A stretch of 46,299 bases of DNA from an uncultured Pseudomonadota bacterium (lineage in GTDB: Bacteria > Pseudomonadota > Gammaproteobacteria > Burkholderiales > Eutrophovitaceae): positions 1 through 46,299 of the forward strand of contig CALJLA010000218.1 in NCBI GenBank assembly GCA_937983055.1. The letters run 5' to 3'. Made by a program: the position numbers and the translations under genes. The notes below the pieces were generated by a model, which had not been told where the DNA came from, did no database searches, and saw only the letters and a program-made list of their open reading frames with translations. This document shows, one piece after another, positions 34,744 through 42,973 of this stretch; positions within the stretch are counted from its first letter, which is position 1, and the number at the start of each line of letters is the position of its first letter.

Positions 34744-35546
34744 TGCGTGCTCTCGCCTCGTGATCTGATTGGCATCAGCACGTCCCTGTAGATCAGGAAA
34801 CTGTTCTTGTGCTTACTGTGTGGCCCCCCGTCAGGGCTATCACAGCCCATGTTCGGTCTGTCCAACCCGATGTAGAACCATGGCGCTTCGCGAATATACA
34901 CACGGTACTCAGCGATCAGGTCGTCGGTTTTTGAATCCAAAACACGGGACTCTTGCTTCCTAAGCTTGTGCCCAGTATCGCTTCCAGCATCCCTGAAGAA
35001 GTGATACCTCGCCGCGGGAGACGTGATCCTAAACAAGTGCCACGCACGAGTGCGATCCGGAGAAACTATGATCTTTCTCCCATCGCTCGCTTCATACGTT
35101 ATGTAGTAATCCGGTGGCGTCTTCTTGCCCGCGTGGTTCTTGTCATACCAGTCAATCGCCATATCTCGCGCTTGATCGTCTGCCACCTCAACACGGGATC
35201 TCATACCGTCAATGGCGCTCTTCGACTCCATGAACTTGTACCCGGAATCCGACAGCTGTCGGACTCCCCATCCCATCACATCATCGTAGAACCCCTCCAC
35301 CTCCACCGTCTTGTAAACAAATATCCCCGCATCCTTCGCACACAGCCGCCCGAAGTTCCAGGCAATCCACAACTCCTCCGCAATCAGCCCGATGTAGAGC
35401 AGCGCGAAGAGCGGAACCATCACCACCCACGCCCGCCTCATTCGCTGGCGCAGCCCGGACCAGAACCACACCAATAGTCCTGTCCCGACCAGATAGATCA
35501 AACCCAGCAGAAAGACGCTGAAGATGCTGATGTAGTAGAACCTCAT
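34740..35546 (-). CDS. Membrane protein 2 of the RTX operon (268 aa)
   Basis: Two hydrophobic helices (about 5-30 and 39-62), separated by the basic loop SGLRQRMRRAW, then an apparently periplasmic domain of about 200 residues. The first 87 residues are nearly identical to membrane protein 1 (three substitutions); beyond GFYD the two diverge, but both keep ARYH and the APWFYIGLDRP motif near the end. No family was recognised. It is translationally coupled to the RTX gene (ATGA overlap), which argues for a role in making, exporting or retaining that protein. The gene begins about 160 bp after the transposase, so it may have lost its original upstream junction. Confidence 0.82.
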   Translation of the reverse strand: MRFYYISIFSVFLLGLIYLVGTGLLVWFWSGLRQRMRRAWVVMVPLFALLYIGLIAEELWIAWNFGRLCAKDAGIFVYKTVEVEGFYDDVMGWGVRQLSDSGYKFMESKSAIDGMRSRVEVADDQARDMAIDWYDKNHAGKKTPPDYYITYEASDGRKIIVSPDRTRAWHLFRITSPAARYHFFRDAGSDTGHKLRKQESRVLDSKTDDLIAEYRVYIREAPWFYIGLDRPNMGCDSPDGGPHSKHKNSFLIYRDVLMPIRSRGESTQ

Positions 35547-35589
35547 CGGCTTGGTTTCCTTTCACTCAGGTTCGTACCTGACTCCGACA

Positions 35590-35675
35590 CACCTTCCCCT
35601 TGGGGTCCACACCTTCCCCTTGGGGTCAGGCCTGTATACCCTTGGGGTCATATACCCTTGGGGTCAGGCCTGTAT
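35590..35675 (+). repeat. REP cluster left of the transposase
   Basis: Four imperfect copies of a CCCTTGGGGTC unit. Two of them are full and read GGGGTCAGGCCTG (35622-35634 and 35660-35672). These are inverted relative to the copies at the right side of the transposase gene. Confidence 0.8.
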
Positions 35676-35706
35676 AACTGCATATTGCTGCGCTATCCTC
35701 TTTTCC

Positions 35707-36645
35707 ATGGCCCGCAAACCCCGTCTGCATGTGCCCGGTGGGCTCTACCACGTGATCCTGCGCGGCAACGCCGGGCAGGATGTGTTTGTCCTGCCGGATG
35801 ACCGGATCGCCTTCTACGACCTGCTCGCCGACGGGGTGGCGCGCTTTGGCTACCGGGTGCATGCCTTCTGCCTGATGACCAACCACGTGCACCTGGCGCT
35901 GCAGGCGGGCGAGGTGGCGCTGTCGCGCGGCTTGCAGAACCTGTCGTTTCGCTACACCCGCTATCTCAATACCCGGCTCAAGCGCTCCGGGCATGTGTTC
36001 CAGGGACGGTTCAAGGCGTACCTGGTGGATCAGGACCGGTATGGACTGGCGCTCATCCGCTATATCCACCTGAATCCGGTGCGGGCGAAGATGACCCGGG
36101 CCGCGGGCGCTTACCGCTGGAGCAGTTACCGGGCGTACATGGGTGGCGAATCCCTGCCCTGGCTCAGCACCGACTGGGTGCTGGGGCAGTTCGGCCAGAC
36201 GGCCGGCGTGGCGCGGCGGCGCTTTGCGGCGTTCGTGGCCGCAGGCCAGGCCGAGGGGCACAGCGCGGTGTTCTATGGCGGCACGGCCGATGCGCGGGTG
36301 GTGGGGGAAGAGGACTTCGTGGGCAAGGTGGTGAGGCCTGAGGCGCGCCCGCTCAAGGCCCCGCCGCTCTCCCGGGTGATCGCGCAGGTGTGTCAGACCA
36401 GCGGACTGAGCGAGGCGCAGCTCCGGGCGCCGGGCAGGCAGCGCGCGCCGGCGCAGGCGAGAACGCTGATCGCGTGGCTTTGCCTGCAGACCGGCGCGGC
36501 AACGCTTGCGCAGGTGGCTGCACGCTTTGACCGCTCGCCTTCCACACTGAGTCATCTGGTGGCCCGCCTGGAGAAGTCTTCGCACAGTTCCGGCTCAGTT
36601 GCCGACGCTCTGCGAAAACACCTTTATGCAATTATGCAGGCCTGA
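35707..36645 (+). CDS. REP-associated tyrosine transposase (RAYT, TnpA_REP)
   Basis: 312 aa from ATG 35707; an in-frame extension to 35551 crosses the REP cluster. The Y1/HUH nuclease core is intact: a VPGGLYHVILRGN opening, the HUH pair His60-Val-His62 in MTNHVHL, the catalytic Tyr region FRYTRYLN (Tyr83 or Tyr86), GHVFQGRFKAYLV and YIHLNPVRA. A C-terminal DnaA-like helix-turn-helix (about 230-300, LAQVAARFDRSPSTLSHLVARL) follows, seen in many RAYT relatives. These enzymes act on REP sequences, and inverted REP units flank the gene on both sides. It is inserted opposite to the secretion operon, between its two membrane-protein genes. It looks functional. Confidence 0.95.
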   Translation: MARKPRLHVPGGLYHVILRGNAGQDVFVLPDDRIAFYDLLADGVARFGYRVHAFCLMTNHVHLALQAGEVALSRGLQNLSFRYTRYLNTRLKRSGHVFQGRFKAYLVDQDRYGLALIRYIHLNPVRAKMTRAAGAYRWSSYRAYMGGESLPWLSTDWVLGQFGQTAGVARRRFAAFVAAGQAEGHSAVFYGGTADARVVGEEDFVGKVVRPEARPLKAPPLSRVIAQVCQTSGLSEAQLRAPGRQRAPAQARTLIAWLCLQTGAATLAQVAARFDRSPSTLSHLVARLEKSSHSSGSVADALRKHLYAIMQA

Positions 36646-36700
36646 CCCCGTTACCCCGCAGGCCTGACCCCGTTACCCCGTTACCCACAGGCCTGACCCC
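36637..36700 (+). repeat. REP cluster right of the transposase
   Basis: Three copies of CAGGCCTGACCCC (36637-36649, 36659-36671, 36688-36700), the reverse complement of the units at 35622 and 35660. The first overlaps the transposase stop codon. The same end is found at the remnant at 21420-21432. Confidence 0.85.
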
Positions 36701-36751
36701 GGTACCTCCTTGTAGTAGTGCAGAAGGGTTGTCATAACGTATTCCGGCGAG

Positions 36752-37441
36752 TTATTTCTGCTTCGGCTTTAGCGCAAGGTTGAATACCGACCCGTACTTG
36801 GATAAAAGATGTTCACCTGGGGCTGGGCAGAGCATCACTGGCCGATCCAAACCGATGTAGAACCAAGGTGCTTGTCGTTTATATTTGGTTTCGCGCGCCA
36901 TGAGTTCGTTACTTTCGGCGTCTTCAACAACTCGTTCTATTTTGGCCACCTTGTGGCTCATGGGGCTATCCACATGCGGCCACTTGTAGTGATACCTCGC
37001 CGTGGGTTGATTGAGTACGGTGGCATTCCACACGCCGTTTCTTTTCTCCAGGTGAACTACTTTGCTTGGCCCGCCTTTGAGATCGGGGAGTACCATTTCG
37101 TAGAAACGATAGCCACCGCGGTCCAAGTCTTGGGCAGCTTGCTTAGTCCGTGGCTCTGGAAGCGTTGGACGGGTCGCGTCATAGAACCCCTCCACCTCCA
37201 CCGTCTTGTAGACGAATATCCCCGAATCCTTCGCACACAGCCGCCCGAAGTTCCAGGCAATCCACAACTCCTCCGCAATCAGCCCGATGTAGAGCAGCGC
37301 GAAGAGCGGAACCATCACCACCCACGCCCGCCTCATTCGCTGGCGCAGCCCGGACCAGAACCACACCAATAGTCCTGTCCCGACCAGATAGATCAAACCC
37401 AGCAGAAAGATGCTGAAGATGCTGATGTAGTAGAGCCTCAT
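36752..37441 (-). CDS. Membrane protein 1 of the RTX operon (229 aa)
   Basis: Paralog of membrane protein 2. Same two helices (5-30, 39-62) and the same first 87 residues, encoded by a 260-bp block (37182-37441) that differs from 35287-35546 at only about five positions. The C-terminal domain has changed sequence (RPTLPEPRTKQAAQDLDRGG, KVVHLEKRNGVWNATVLN) but keeps ARYH and APWFYIGLDRP before a different tail. Its ATG overlaps the stop of the ABC exporter gene (ATGA), so it is translated as part of the secretion operon. No family was recognised. Confidence 0.82.
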   Translation of the reverse strand: MRLYYISIFSIFLLGLIYLVGTGLLVWFWSGLRQRMRRAWVVMVPLFALLYIGLIAEELWIAWNFGRLCAKDSGIFVYKTVEVEGFYDATRPTLPEPRTKQAAQDLDRGGYRFYEMVLPDLKGGPSKVVHLEKRNGVWNATVLNQPTARYHYKWPHVDSPMSHKVAKIERVVEDAESNELMARETKYKRQAPWFYIGLDRPVMLCPAPGEHLLSKYGSVFNLALKPKQK

Positions 37442-39540
37442 GCGCTGTTCTGCCTGACACCGAGTTCTACTGTCCGGTCGACCGCGATCGCGCCCGGCGT
37501 CTCGTGGGCGATGGCGACGACTGTCACCTGTCCCCGTAGGTGATTCACCGTCGCCCAGAAGGCGCGCGCCGTTTGCGCATCGAGATGGCTGGTCGCCTCA
37601 TCCAGGATCAGCACTGCCGGCCGCTTGAGCAATGCGCGGGCGATGGCGATGCGCTGCTTCTGCCCGCCGGAGAGCCCGACGCCGTGCTCGCCGAGCGGGC
37701 TCTGGTAGCCCTGCGGCATGGCTTCGATCACGTCGTGGATGCCGGCGGCCTTGCAGGCGATGACCACGTCTTCGAAGCCGGCCTGCGGGTTGGCGAGGAT
37801 GAGGTTGTCGTACACGCTGCCAGAGAAGAGCACCGTTTCCTGCGGCACCACGCCGAAGTGGGCGCGCAGCTCGTTGGCGGAGAGGTGGCGGATATCCTGC
37901 CCATCGATCCGGATGCTGCCTTCTGTGGGCTGGTAAAAGCCTTGCAGCAGTTTGGCCAGCGTGCTCTTGCCCGAACCGGACGGACCGGTGACGGCGACGC
38001 ACTGGCCGGGCTCGACCGTGAGATTGAGCCCGCGATACAGCCACGGCCGGTCTTCGCCGTAGCGAAACGACAGGCCGTCGAGTTCGATACGGCCGCGCGC
38101 CTTGCGCTCGCGCTGCGGCGTCACGGCGTAGGGCTCGGCGGGCGCGTCCATCACGTCGCCGAGGCGCTTGACCGCGATGGCCGCCTGCTGGAACTCCTGC
38201 CACAGCGCGGCGATGCGCAGCACCGGCTGCGACAGCCGGCTGGCGAACATGCTGAAGGCGACCAGCATGCCGATGGTGAAGCCGACGTTGTTCATCACGT
38301 ACCAGGCGCCGACGCACAGCACCGCCACCGTCATCAGCTGCTCGAGGGTGGTGGCGGCGACGTTGTAGCTGTTGGAAAGCTGCCGGGTGCGGAAGCCCGC
38401 CTTCAGATAGCCGGCGAGATAGTCGCCGAAGGTGCGCTGGAGCTGCGGCTCCATCTGCAGCGACTTGACCGTCTCGATGCCGGAAACGTACTCGGTGAGA
38501 AAGGCCTGGTTGCGCGCGCCGAGCAGAAACTGCTCGTTGATGCGCCGGCGCAGAGTCGGCACCACCGCCAGGCTGATCGCGGCAATCACCGTAAGAAAGC
38601 CGAGCGCGATCAGCGTGAGCAGCCACGAATACCAGAACATGACGGCGAGAAACACCGCGAGAAACGGCAGGTCCAGCACCAGCGCCACGGCCGCCCCGGT
38701 GACGAACTCGCGGATGGTCTCCACCGCGTGCACGCGGGTGATCACCACGCCGGTGGGCCGGTGCTCGAAGTAGCGCGGCGGCAGCTTGAGCAGATGCTCG
38801 AATACCCGGCTGCCCAGCACCGCGTCGACCCGGTTGCCGGTGTGCAGGATGAGATACTGCCGCGCCCAGGTTAGCCCCGCGGAAAAGAGCAGGAACATCA
38901 CCAGCCCCGCGCCCACCACCGCCAGCGTGCTCATGGTCTGGTGCACGACCACCTTGTCGATGATCACCTGGGTGAACAGCGGCGTGGCCAGCGCCAGAAT
39001 CTGGATCGCCAGCGACGCGAGCAGCACGTCGCGCCAGATCCTGCGGTGCCTCAACAGTTCCGGCACGAACCAGCCAAAGCCGAAGGCCGGGCGCGGCGCG
39101 CGCGCGTCGGCGTCCTGCGGCGCGGCCGGCTTCAGGCTGAAGTGCACCACTTCGCCGGTGAACGATTGCGCGAACTCGGCGCGCGCCACGGTCTGCGGCT
39201 GCGGCGAGGCGGCGGAGAAGTACTGCACCTGGCCGGCATCCACGCCGGTCAGCAGCACCAGCCGGGCGGCGGGCGGCGACGCTTCTGCGGAAAGCGACGC
39301 TGCCAGCACCGCGACGCACGGCAGATCCGCCCGGGTCAGTTCATCGAGCGACTGATGCGTCCGGCGGGCATCGAAGTCGAGCGCCTGGGCGGCGGCAAGC
39401 AGCGACTCGACGGCGTGCGGCGGCGGAAACTGCTGGAGCAGCAGTTCCGCATCGAAGGGTCTGCGATGCAGCCGAGCCAGGCTACCCAACACCCACACAA
39501 GGTCTGCACTGCCGACCGGCCATCCGAGGTACCGGTCCAT
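37438..39540 (-). CDS. Type I secretion ABC exporter with degenerate C39 domain
   Basis: 700 aa. Residues 1-136 are a C39-peptidase-like domain without the catalytic cysteine (first Cys at 75), as in HlyB/LapB exporters of RTX proteins that are not cleaved. The membrane domain spans about 165-450 with six helices. The ATPase has Walker A GPSGSGKST (519-527), signature LSGGQ (623-627), Walker B VLILDEAT (643-650) and the H-loop His679. It should export the RTX protein together with the HlyD adaptor and a TolC-type channel. It is the first gene of the operon ABC - MP1 - MP2 - RTX - HlyD, although HlyD more commonly follows the exporter directly. Confidence 0.95.
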   Translation of the reverse strand: MDRYLGWPVGSADLVWVLGSLARLHRRPFDAELLLQQFPPPHAVESLLAAAQALDFDARRTHQSLDELTRADLPCVAVLAASLSAEASPPAARLVLLTGVDAGQVQYFSAASPQPQTVARAEFAQSFTGEVVHFSLKPAAPQDADARAPRPAFGFGWFVPELLRHRRIWRDVLLASLAIQILALATPLFTQVIIDKVVVHQTMSTLAVVGAGLVMFLLFSAGLTWARQYLILHTGNRVDAVLGSRVFEHLLKLPPRYFEHRPTGVVITRVHAVETIREFVTGAAVALVLDLPFLAVFLAVMFWYSWLLTLIALGFLTVIAAISLAVVPTLRRRINEQFLLGARNQAFLTEYVSGIETVKSLQMEPQLQRTFGDYLAGYLKAGFRTRQLSNSYNVAATTLEQLMTVAVLCVGAWYVMNNVGFTIGMLVAFSMFASRLSQPVLRIAALWQEFQQAAIAVKRLGDVMDAPAEPYAVTPQRERKARGRIELDGLSFRYGEDRPWLYRGLNLTVEPGQCVAVTGPSGSGKSTLAKLLQGFYQPTEGSIRIDGQDIRHLSANELRAHFGVVPQETVLFSGSVYDNLILANPQAGFEDVVIACKAAGIHDVIEAMPQGYQSPLGEHGVGLSGGQKQRIAIARALLKRPAVLILDEATSHLDAQTARAFWATVNHLRGQVTVVAIAHETPGAIAVDRTVELGVRQNSA

Positions 39541-39834
39541 GCGCGCCGCTTGGTGCTGTTGTTCTTGTTGACGGACGGCGGCCCTCCGGGTGCCGCGTCC
39601 TCCCTTGTCCGGCGCCCGTTCCCTTCGGCCGCCGGCGCTCCGGCAACCCGATTGCGCCCGGAACGCGATCCGACATTAGGACAACGGAATGGCAAAAGCA
39701 AACCTATCAAATTGGGAGGTTTTCGATTGACGCTGCGGATCATAGACTTAAGCATTGCGTTGGAAGCAGTGCGCGAAGTTCCGGCCGCGCGCCAGGCCCT
39801 TGCAACCGGCTTCAGCACGCCACGCCATTGAACG
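39541..39834. promoter_or_regulatory. Divergent control region between exporter and sugar ABC operons
   Basis: 294 bp between divergent operons; it should contain promoters for both. No clear -35/-10 pair was recognised. Two short ORFs in front of the binding protein gene lie in its right half. Confidence 0.4.
39727..39831 (+). CDS. Possible 34-codon leader ORF before the binding protein
   Basis: TTG 39727 with GGGAGG (39714-39719) seven bases upstream; it reads LTLRIIDLSIALEAV and ends at TGA 39829-39831, 3 bp before the binding-protein ATG. It is in the same frame as the binding protein, which lacks its own ribosome site (GCCATTGAACG precedes its ATG). Translational coupling through this leader is plausible. 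A 13-codon ORF (39689-39730, MAKANLSNWEVFD) overlaps its start. Both may be chance. Confidence 0.3.
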   Translation: MTLRIIDLSIALEAVREVPAARQALATGFSTPRH

Positions 39835-41124
39835 ATGATCCGACCACTCGTTGAAAGCACACGTCTTTTCCTGCTGCCTGGGCTGCTGGCCCTGAACGCG
39901 CTGCTGCCCGCCGGCAGCGCCCATGCCGCCACCCTGGCGATCTCCTGCGGGGCGGTGGGACAGGAGCTGGCGCTGTGCCGCGAGGGCGCGCAGGCCTGGG
40001 CGCGCGAAACCGGGCACACGGTGGAGCTGGTCTCGACGCCCGCCTCCGGCAGCGAGCGCCTTGCGCTGTACCAGCAGCTGCTCGCCGCCGGCGCGCCGGA
40101 CATCGACGTGTTCCAGATCGATGTGGTGTGGCCGGGCATTCTCGCGCCGCATTTCATCGACCTGGCGCCCTACGCCGGCGCGCGCGTCGATCAGCATCTG
40201 CCCTCGATCGTCGCCAACAACACGGTGAACGGCCGCCTGGTGGCGATGCCGTGGTTCGCCAACCTGCCGATGCTCTACTACCGCGCCGACCTGCTGGAAA
40301 AGTACGGCCTCCCGCCGCCCGCCACCTGGCGCGCGCTGACGGAGACCGCGCAGCGCATCCAGCAGGCCGAGCGCGCCGCCGGCAACGAGCGGCTGTGGGG
40401 TTACGTGTGGCAGGGCCGCGCGTATGAGGGACTGACCTGCAACGCGCTGGAATGGATCACCAGCCACCGCGGCGGGCGCATCGTCGCCGACGACGGCGCG
40501 ATCGCCCTCGACAACCCCGGCGCGGCGCGCGCGCTGACGCTGGCCGCCGGCTGGGTGGGCACGATTTCGCCGCGGGGCGTGCTCAACTACGCCGAGGAAG
40601 AATCGCGCGGCGTGTTCCAGAGCGGCCACGCGGTGTTCATGCGCAACTGGCCGTACGCGTGGCCGCTGGCGAACGGCGCGGACAGCCCGGTGCGCGGCAA
40701 GGTGGGCGTCGCGCCGCTGCCGGCGGGGGAAGACGGCGCGCGCGCCGCCACGCTCGGCGGCGAGCAGCTCGCGGTGTCGAAATACTCGCGCCACCCGGCG
40801 CTGGCCGCGGACCTGGTGATGCACCTCACCGGCCGCGCCGAGCAGAAGCGGCGCGCGATCGCCGCCGCGTTCAACCCGACGATGCCGGCGCTGTACCGCG
40901 ACCCGGAAGTGCTGCGCGCCAACCCGTTCTTCGCGCGCTTCGCGCAGACCTTCGACGACGCGGTGACCCGCCCCTCGGCGGTGACCGGCCACCGCTACAA
41001 CCGGGTGAGCACCGCCTTTCAGTATGCGGTGCACGCGGTGCTGGCCGGCCAGGCCGACGCCGGCACCGCGCTGCGCTCGCTCGAGCGCAGCCTGATGCGC
41101 CTGTCGCGGGGCGGCCGGTGGTAG
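39835..41124 (+). CDS. Sugar ABC transporter substrate-binding protein (ThuE-like)
   Basis: 429 aa with a signal peptide (1-32, LLPAGSAHA). The mature protein matches family 1 extracellular solute-binding proteins: LAISCGAVGQELALCREGAQAWARETG, RLALYQQLLAAGAPDIDVFQIDVVWPGILA, VAMPWFANLPMLYYR, GYVWQGRAYEGLTCNALEWI and VFMRNWPYAWPL. The sequence resembles trehalose/maltose/sucrose binding proteins, but the sugar cannot be assigned. It captures the ligand in the periplasm for the two permeases that follow. The permease GTG overlaps its stop codon. Confidence 0.9.
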   Translation: MIRPLVESTRLFLLPGLLALNALLPAGSAHAATLAISCGAVGQELALCREGAQAWARETGHTVELVSTPASGSERLALYQQLLAAGAPDIDVFQIDVVWPGILAPHFIDLAPYAGARVDQHLPSIVANNTVNGRLVAMPWFANLPMLYYRADLLEKYGLPPPATWRALTETAQRIQQAERAAGNERLWGYVWQGRAYEGLTCNALEWITSHRGGRIVADDGAIALDNPGAARALTLAAGWVGTISPRGVLNYAEEESRGVFQSGHAVFMRNWPYAWPLANGADSPVRGKVGVAPLPAGEDGARAATLGGEQLAVSKYSRHPALAADLVMHLTGRAEQKRRAIAAAFNPTMPALYRDPEVLRANPFFARFAQTFDDAVTRPSAVTGHRYNRVSTAFQYAVHAVLAGQADAGTALRSLERSLMRLSRGGRW

Positions 41125-42050
41125 ACGCGCAAACCGCGCTCGACCGCCGGCGCACGACGACCGCCTGGCTGTTTCTCGCGCCGGCGGTCGTGCTGCTGCT
41201 GGCGGTGGCGGCCTGGCCGCTGGCGGGCACCGTGGCCTTCGGCTTTACCGACGCCTGGCTCGGCGATCTCGGCGCGCGCCAGTGGGTCGGCTTCGAGAAC
41301 TACCTCGCCAACTACGGCGGGCGCTGGTACGGGCTGCTCGCCGACCCGCCGTGGTGGCGCGCGGTGGCGAACACGCTGGTGTTCGCCGGCGCATCGGTGG
41401 CGCTGGAAATCGTGCTGGGCGTGACCATCGCGCTGGTGCTGAACGCGAACTTTCGCGGCCGCGCCCTGGTGCGCGCCGCGGTGCTGGTGCCGTGGGCGAT
41501 TCCCACCATCGTGTCGGCGAAGCTGTGGGGCTGGATGCTCAACGACCAGTTCGGCATCGTCAATCACGCGCTGCTCGGGCTTGGGCTGATCGCGCAGCCG
41601 CTCGCCTGGACCGCCGACCCGCAGCTGTCGATGGCGAGCGTGATCCTGGTGGACGTGTGGAAGACCACGCCGTTCGTCGCGCTGCTGGCGCTGGCGGCGC
41701 TGCAGCTGGTGCCGAAGGACATCTACCAGGCGGCGAAGATCGACGGCGCCGGGCCGGTGCGCACCTTTTTCAGCATCACCCTGCCGATCATCCGGCCGGC
41801 GATCGTGGTAGCCGCGGTATTCCGCCTGCTGGATGCGCTGCGGGTATTCGACGTGATCTACGTGCTCACCTCGAACAGCGTCAACACCATGTCGATGTCG
41901 ATCTTCGCGCGGCAACAGCTGGTGGACTTTCAGGATGTCGGCTACGGCTCGGCGGCGTCGACCCTGCTGTTCTTCATCGTCGCGCTGGCGGTGGCGCTGG
42001 TGCTGACCGCCGGGCGCGTGCGCCTGACCGAAGGCGGGACGCTGCGGTGA
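41118..42050 (+). CDS. Sugar ABC transporter permease 1 (MalF/ThuF type)
   Basis: 310 aa from GTG 41118, which overlaps the end of the binding-protein gene by 7 bp; longer ORFs in this frame are shadows in that gene. Six transmembrane helices are visible from AWLFLAPAVVLLLAVAAWPL onward. The cytoplasmic EAA loop is clear (YQAAKIDGAGPVRTFFSITLPIIRP), the contact site for the ATPase. It forms the inner-membrane channel with permease 2. No ATP-binding gene lies next to it; the operon ends at permease 2. Confidence 0.9.
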   Translation: MVDAQTALDRRRTTTAWLFLAPAVVLLLAVAAWPLAGTVAFGFTDAWLGDLGARQWVGFENYLANYGGRWYGLLADPPWWRAVANTLVFAGASVALEIVLGVTIALVLNANFRGRALVRAAVLVPWAIPTIVSAKLWGWMLNDQFGIVNHALLGLGLIAQPLAWTADPQLSMASVILVDVWKTTPFVALLALAALQLVPKDIYQAAKIDGAGPVRTFFSITLPIIRPAIVVAAVFRLLDALRVFDVIYVLTSNSVNTMSMSIFARQQLVDFQDVGYGSAASTLLFFIVALAVALVLTAGRVRLTEGGTLR

Positions 42051-42868
42051 GCGCGCTGCGCAGAAGCGCGTTCTGGCTGCTGGTGGCGGCGATCGTGCTG
42101 TACTCGCTGTTTCCTTTTTATTACGCCATCGTCACTTCATTGCGCCCGGCCACGCAGCTGTTCGACCCGGCCTGGCTGCCGCGCGCGCTGACGCTCGCCA
42201 ACTACGCCGCGGTATTCAGCGAGCAGCCCTTCGGCCGGAATCTCGCGAACTCGCTCGCGGTATCGGCGGCGGTGGTGGCGATCGCGATGGCGGCCGGGCT
42301 GACCGCCGCTTATGCGCTTGCGCGCATCCGCTTTCGCGGCCGCGGCCTGCTGCTGGCGACGATTCTCGGCGTGTCGATGTTTCCGCAGGTGGCGATTCTG
42401 TCCGGCCTGTTCGAGCTGATTCGCGCGCTCGGGCTGTACAACCATCCCGCCAGCCTGGTGTTCAGCTACCTGGTGTTCACCCTGCCCTTCACCGTGTGGA
42501 TTCTCACCACGTTTCTGCGCGAGCTGCCGCGCGAGCTGGAGCATGCCGCGATGGTGGATGGCGCCAGCGCGTGGCAGACGCTGACCCGGGTGTTCCTGCC
42601 GCTGATGCCGCCGGCGATGGCCACCACCGCGCTGCTCGCCTTCATCGCGGCGTGGAACGAATTTTTGTTCGCGCTGACCTTCACGCTGACCGAAGCGCAG
42701 CGCACCGTGCCGGTGGCGATCGCGCTGATGAGCGGCGCCAGCCGCTACGAGCTGCCCTGGGGCAACATCATGGCCGCTTCGGTGATCGTCACCGTGCCGC
42801 TGATCGCGCTGGTGCTGGTGTTTCAGCGCCGCATCGTCGCCGGGTTGACTGCCGGCGCCATCAAATAA
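42047..42868 (+). CDS. Sugar ABC transporter permease 2 (MalG/ThuG type)
   Basis: 273 aa from GTG 42047 (GTGA overlap with permease 1). Six helices and the EAA loop (LEHAAMVDGASAWQTLTRVFLPLMPP) identify a MalG-type permease; the conserved ending LTAGAIK is typical of carbohydrate transporters of this class, where it reads GLTAGAVKG. It partners permease 1. The ATPase must be encoded elsewhere or shared with another importer. Confidence 0.92.
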   Translation: MSALRRSAFWLLVAAIVLYSLFPFYYAIVTSLRPATQLFDPAWLPRALTLANYAAVFSEQPFGRNLANSLAVSAAVVAIAMAAGLTAAYALARIRFRGRGLLLATILGVSMFPQVAILSGLFELIRALGLYNHPASLVFSYLVFTLPFTVWILTTFLRELPRELEHAAMVDGASAWQTLTRVFLPLMPPAMATTALLAFIAAWNEFLFALTFTLTEAQRTVPVAIALMSGASRYELPWGNIMAASVIVTVPLIALVLVFQRRIVAGLTAGAIK

Positions 42869-42924
42869 CTGCGGGGCGCCAGGCGATAGGACATAGGCTC
42901 CAGGCGCCAGGCTCTGGAAAAGAA

Positions 42925-42947
42925 CAGGCGCGCCAACGGCGCGCCTG
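42925..42947. terminator. Bidirectional hairpin terminator
   Basis: CAGGCGCGCC-AAC-GGCGCGCCTG, a perfect 10-bp stem, between the convergent permease 2 and MscS-like genes. AACAATTT follows on the plus strand and TTCTTTTCC on the minus strand, so it is a better terminator for the minus-strand gene. Confidence 0.6.
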
Positions 42948-42973
42948 AACAATTTACCTGGTGCCTGTCCTGC

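Noticed and set aside
37438..39540. Active bacteriocin-type C39 peptidase in the ABC exporter
   Set aside because: No cysteine in the first 70 residues, so the domain is the degenerate, non-cleaving type.
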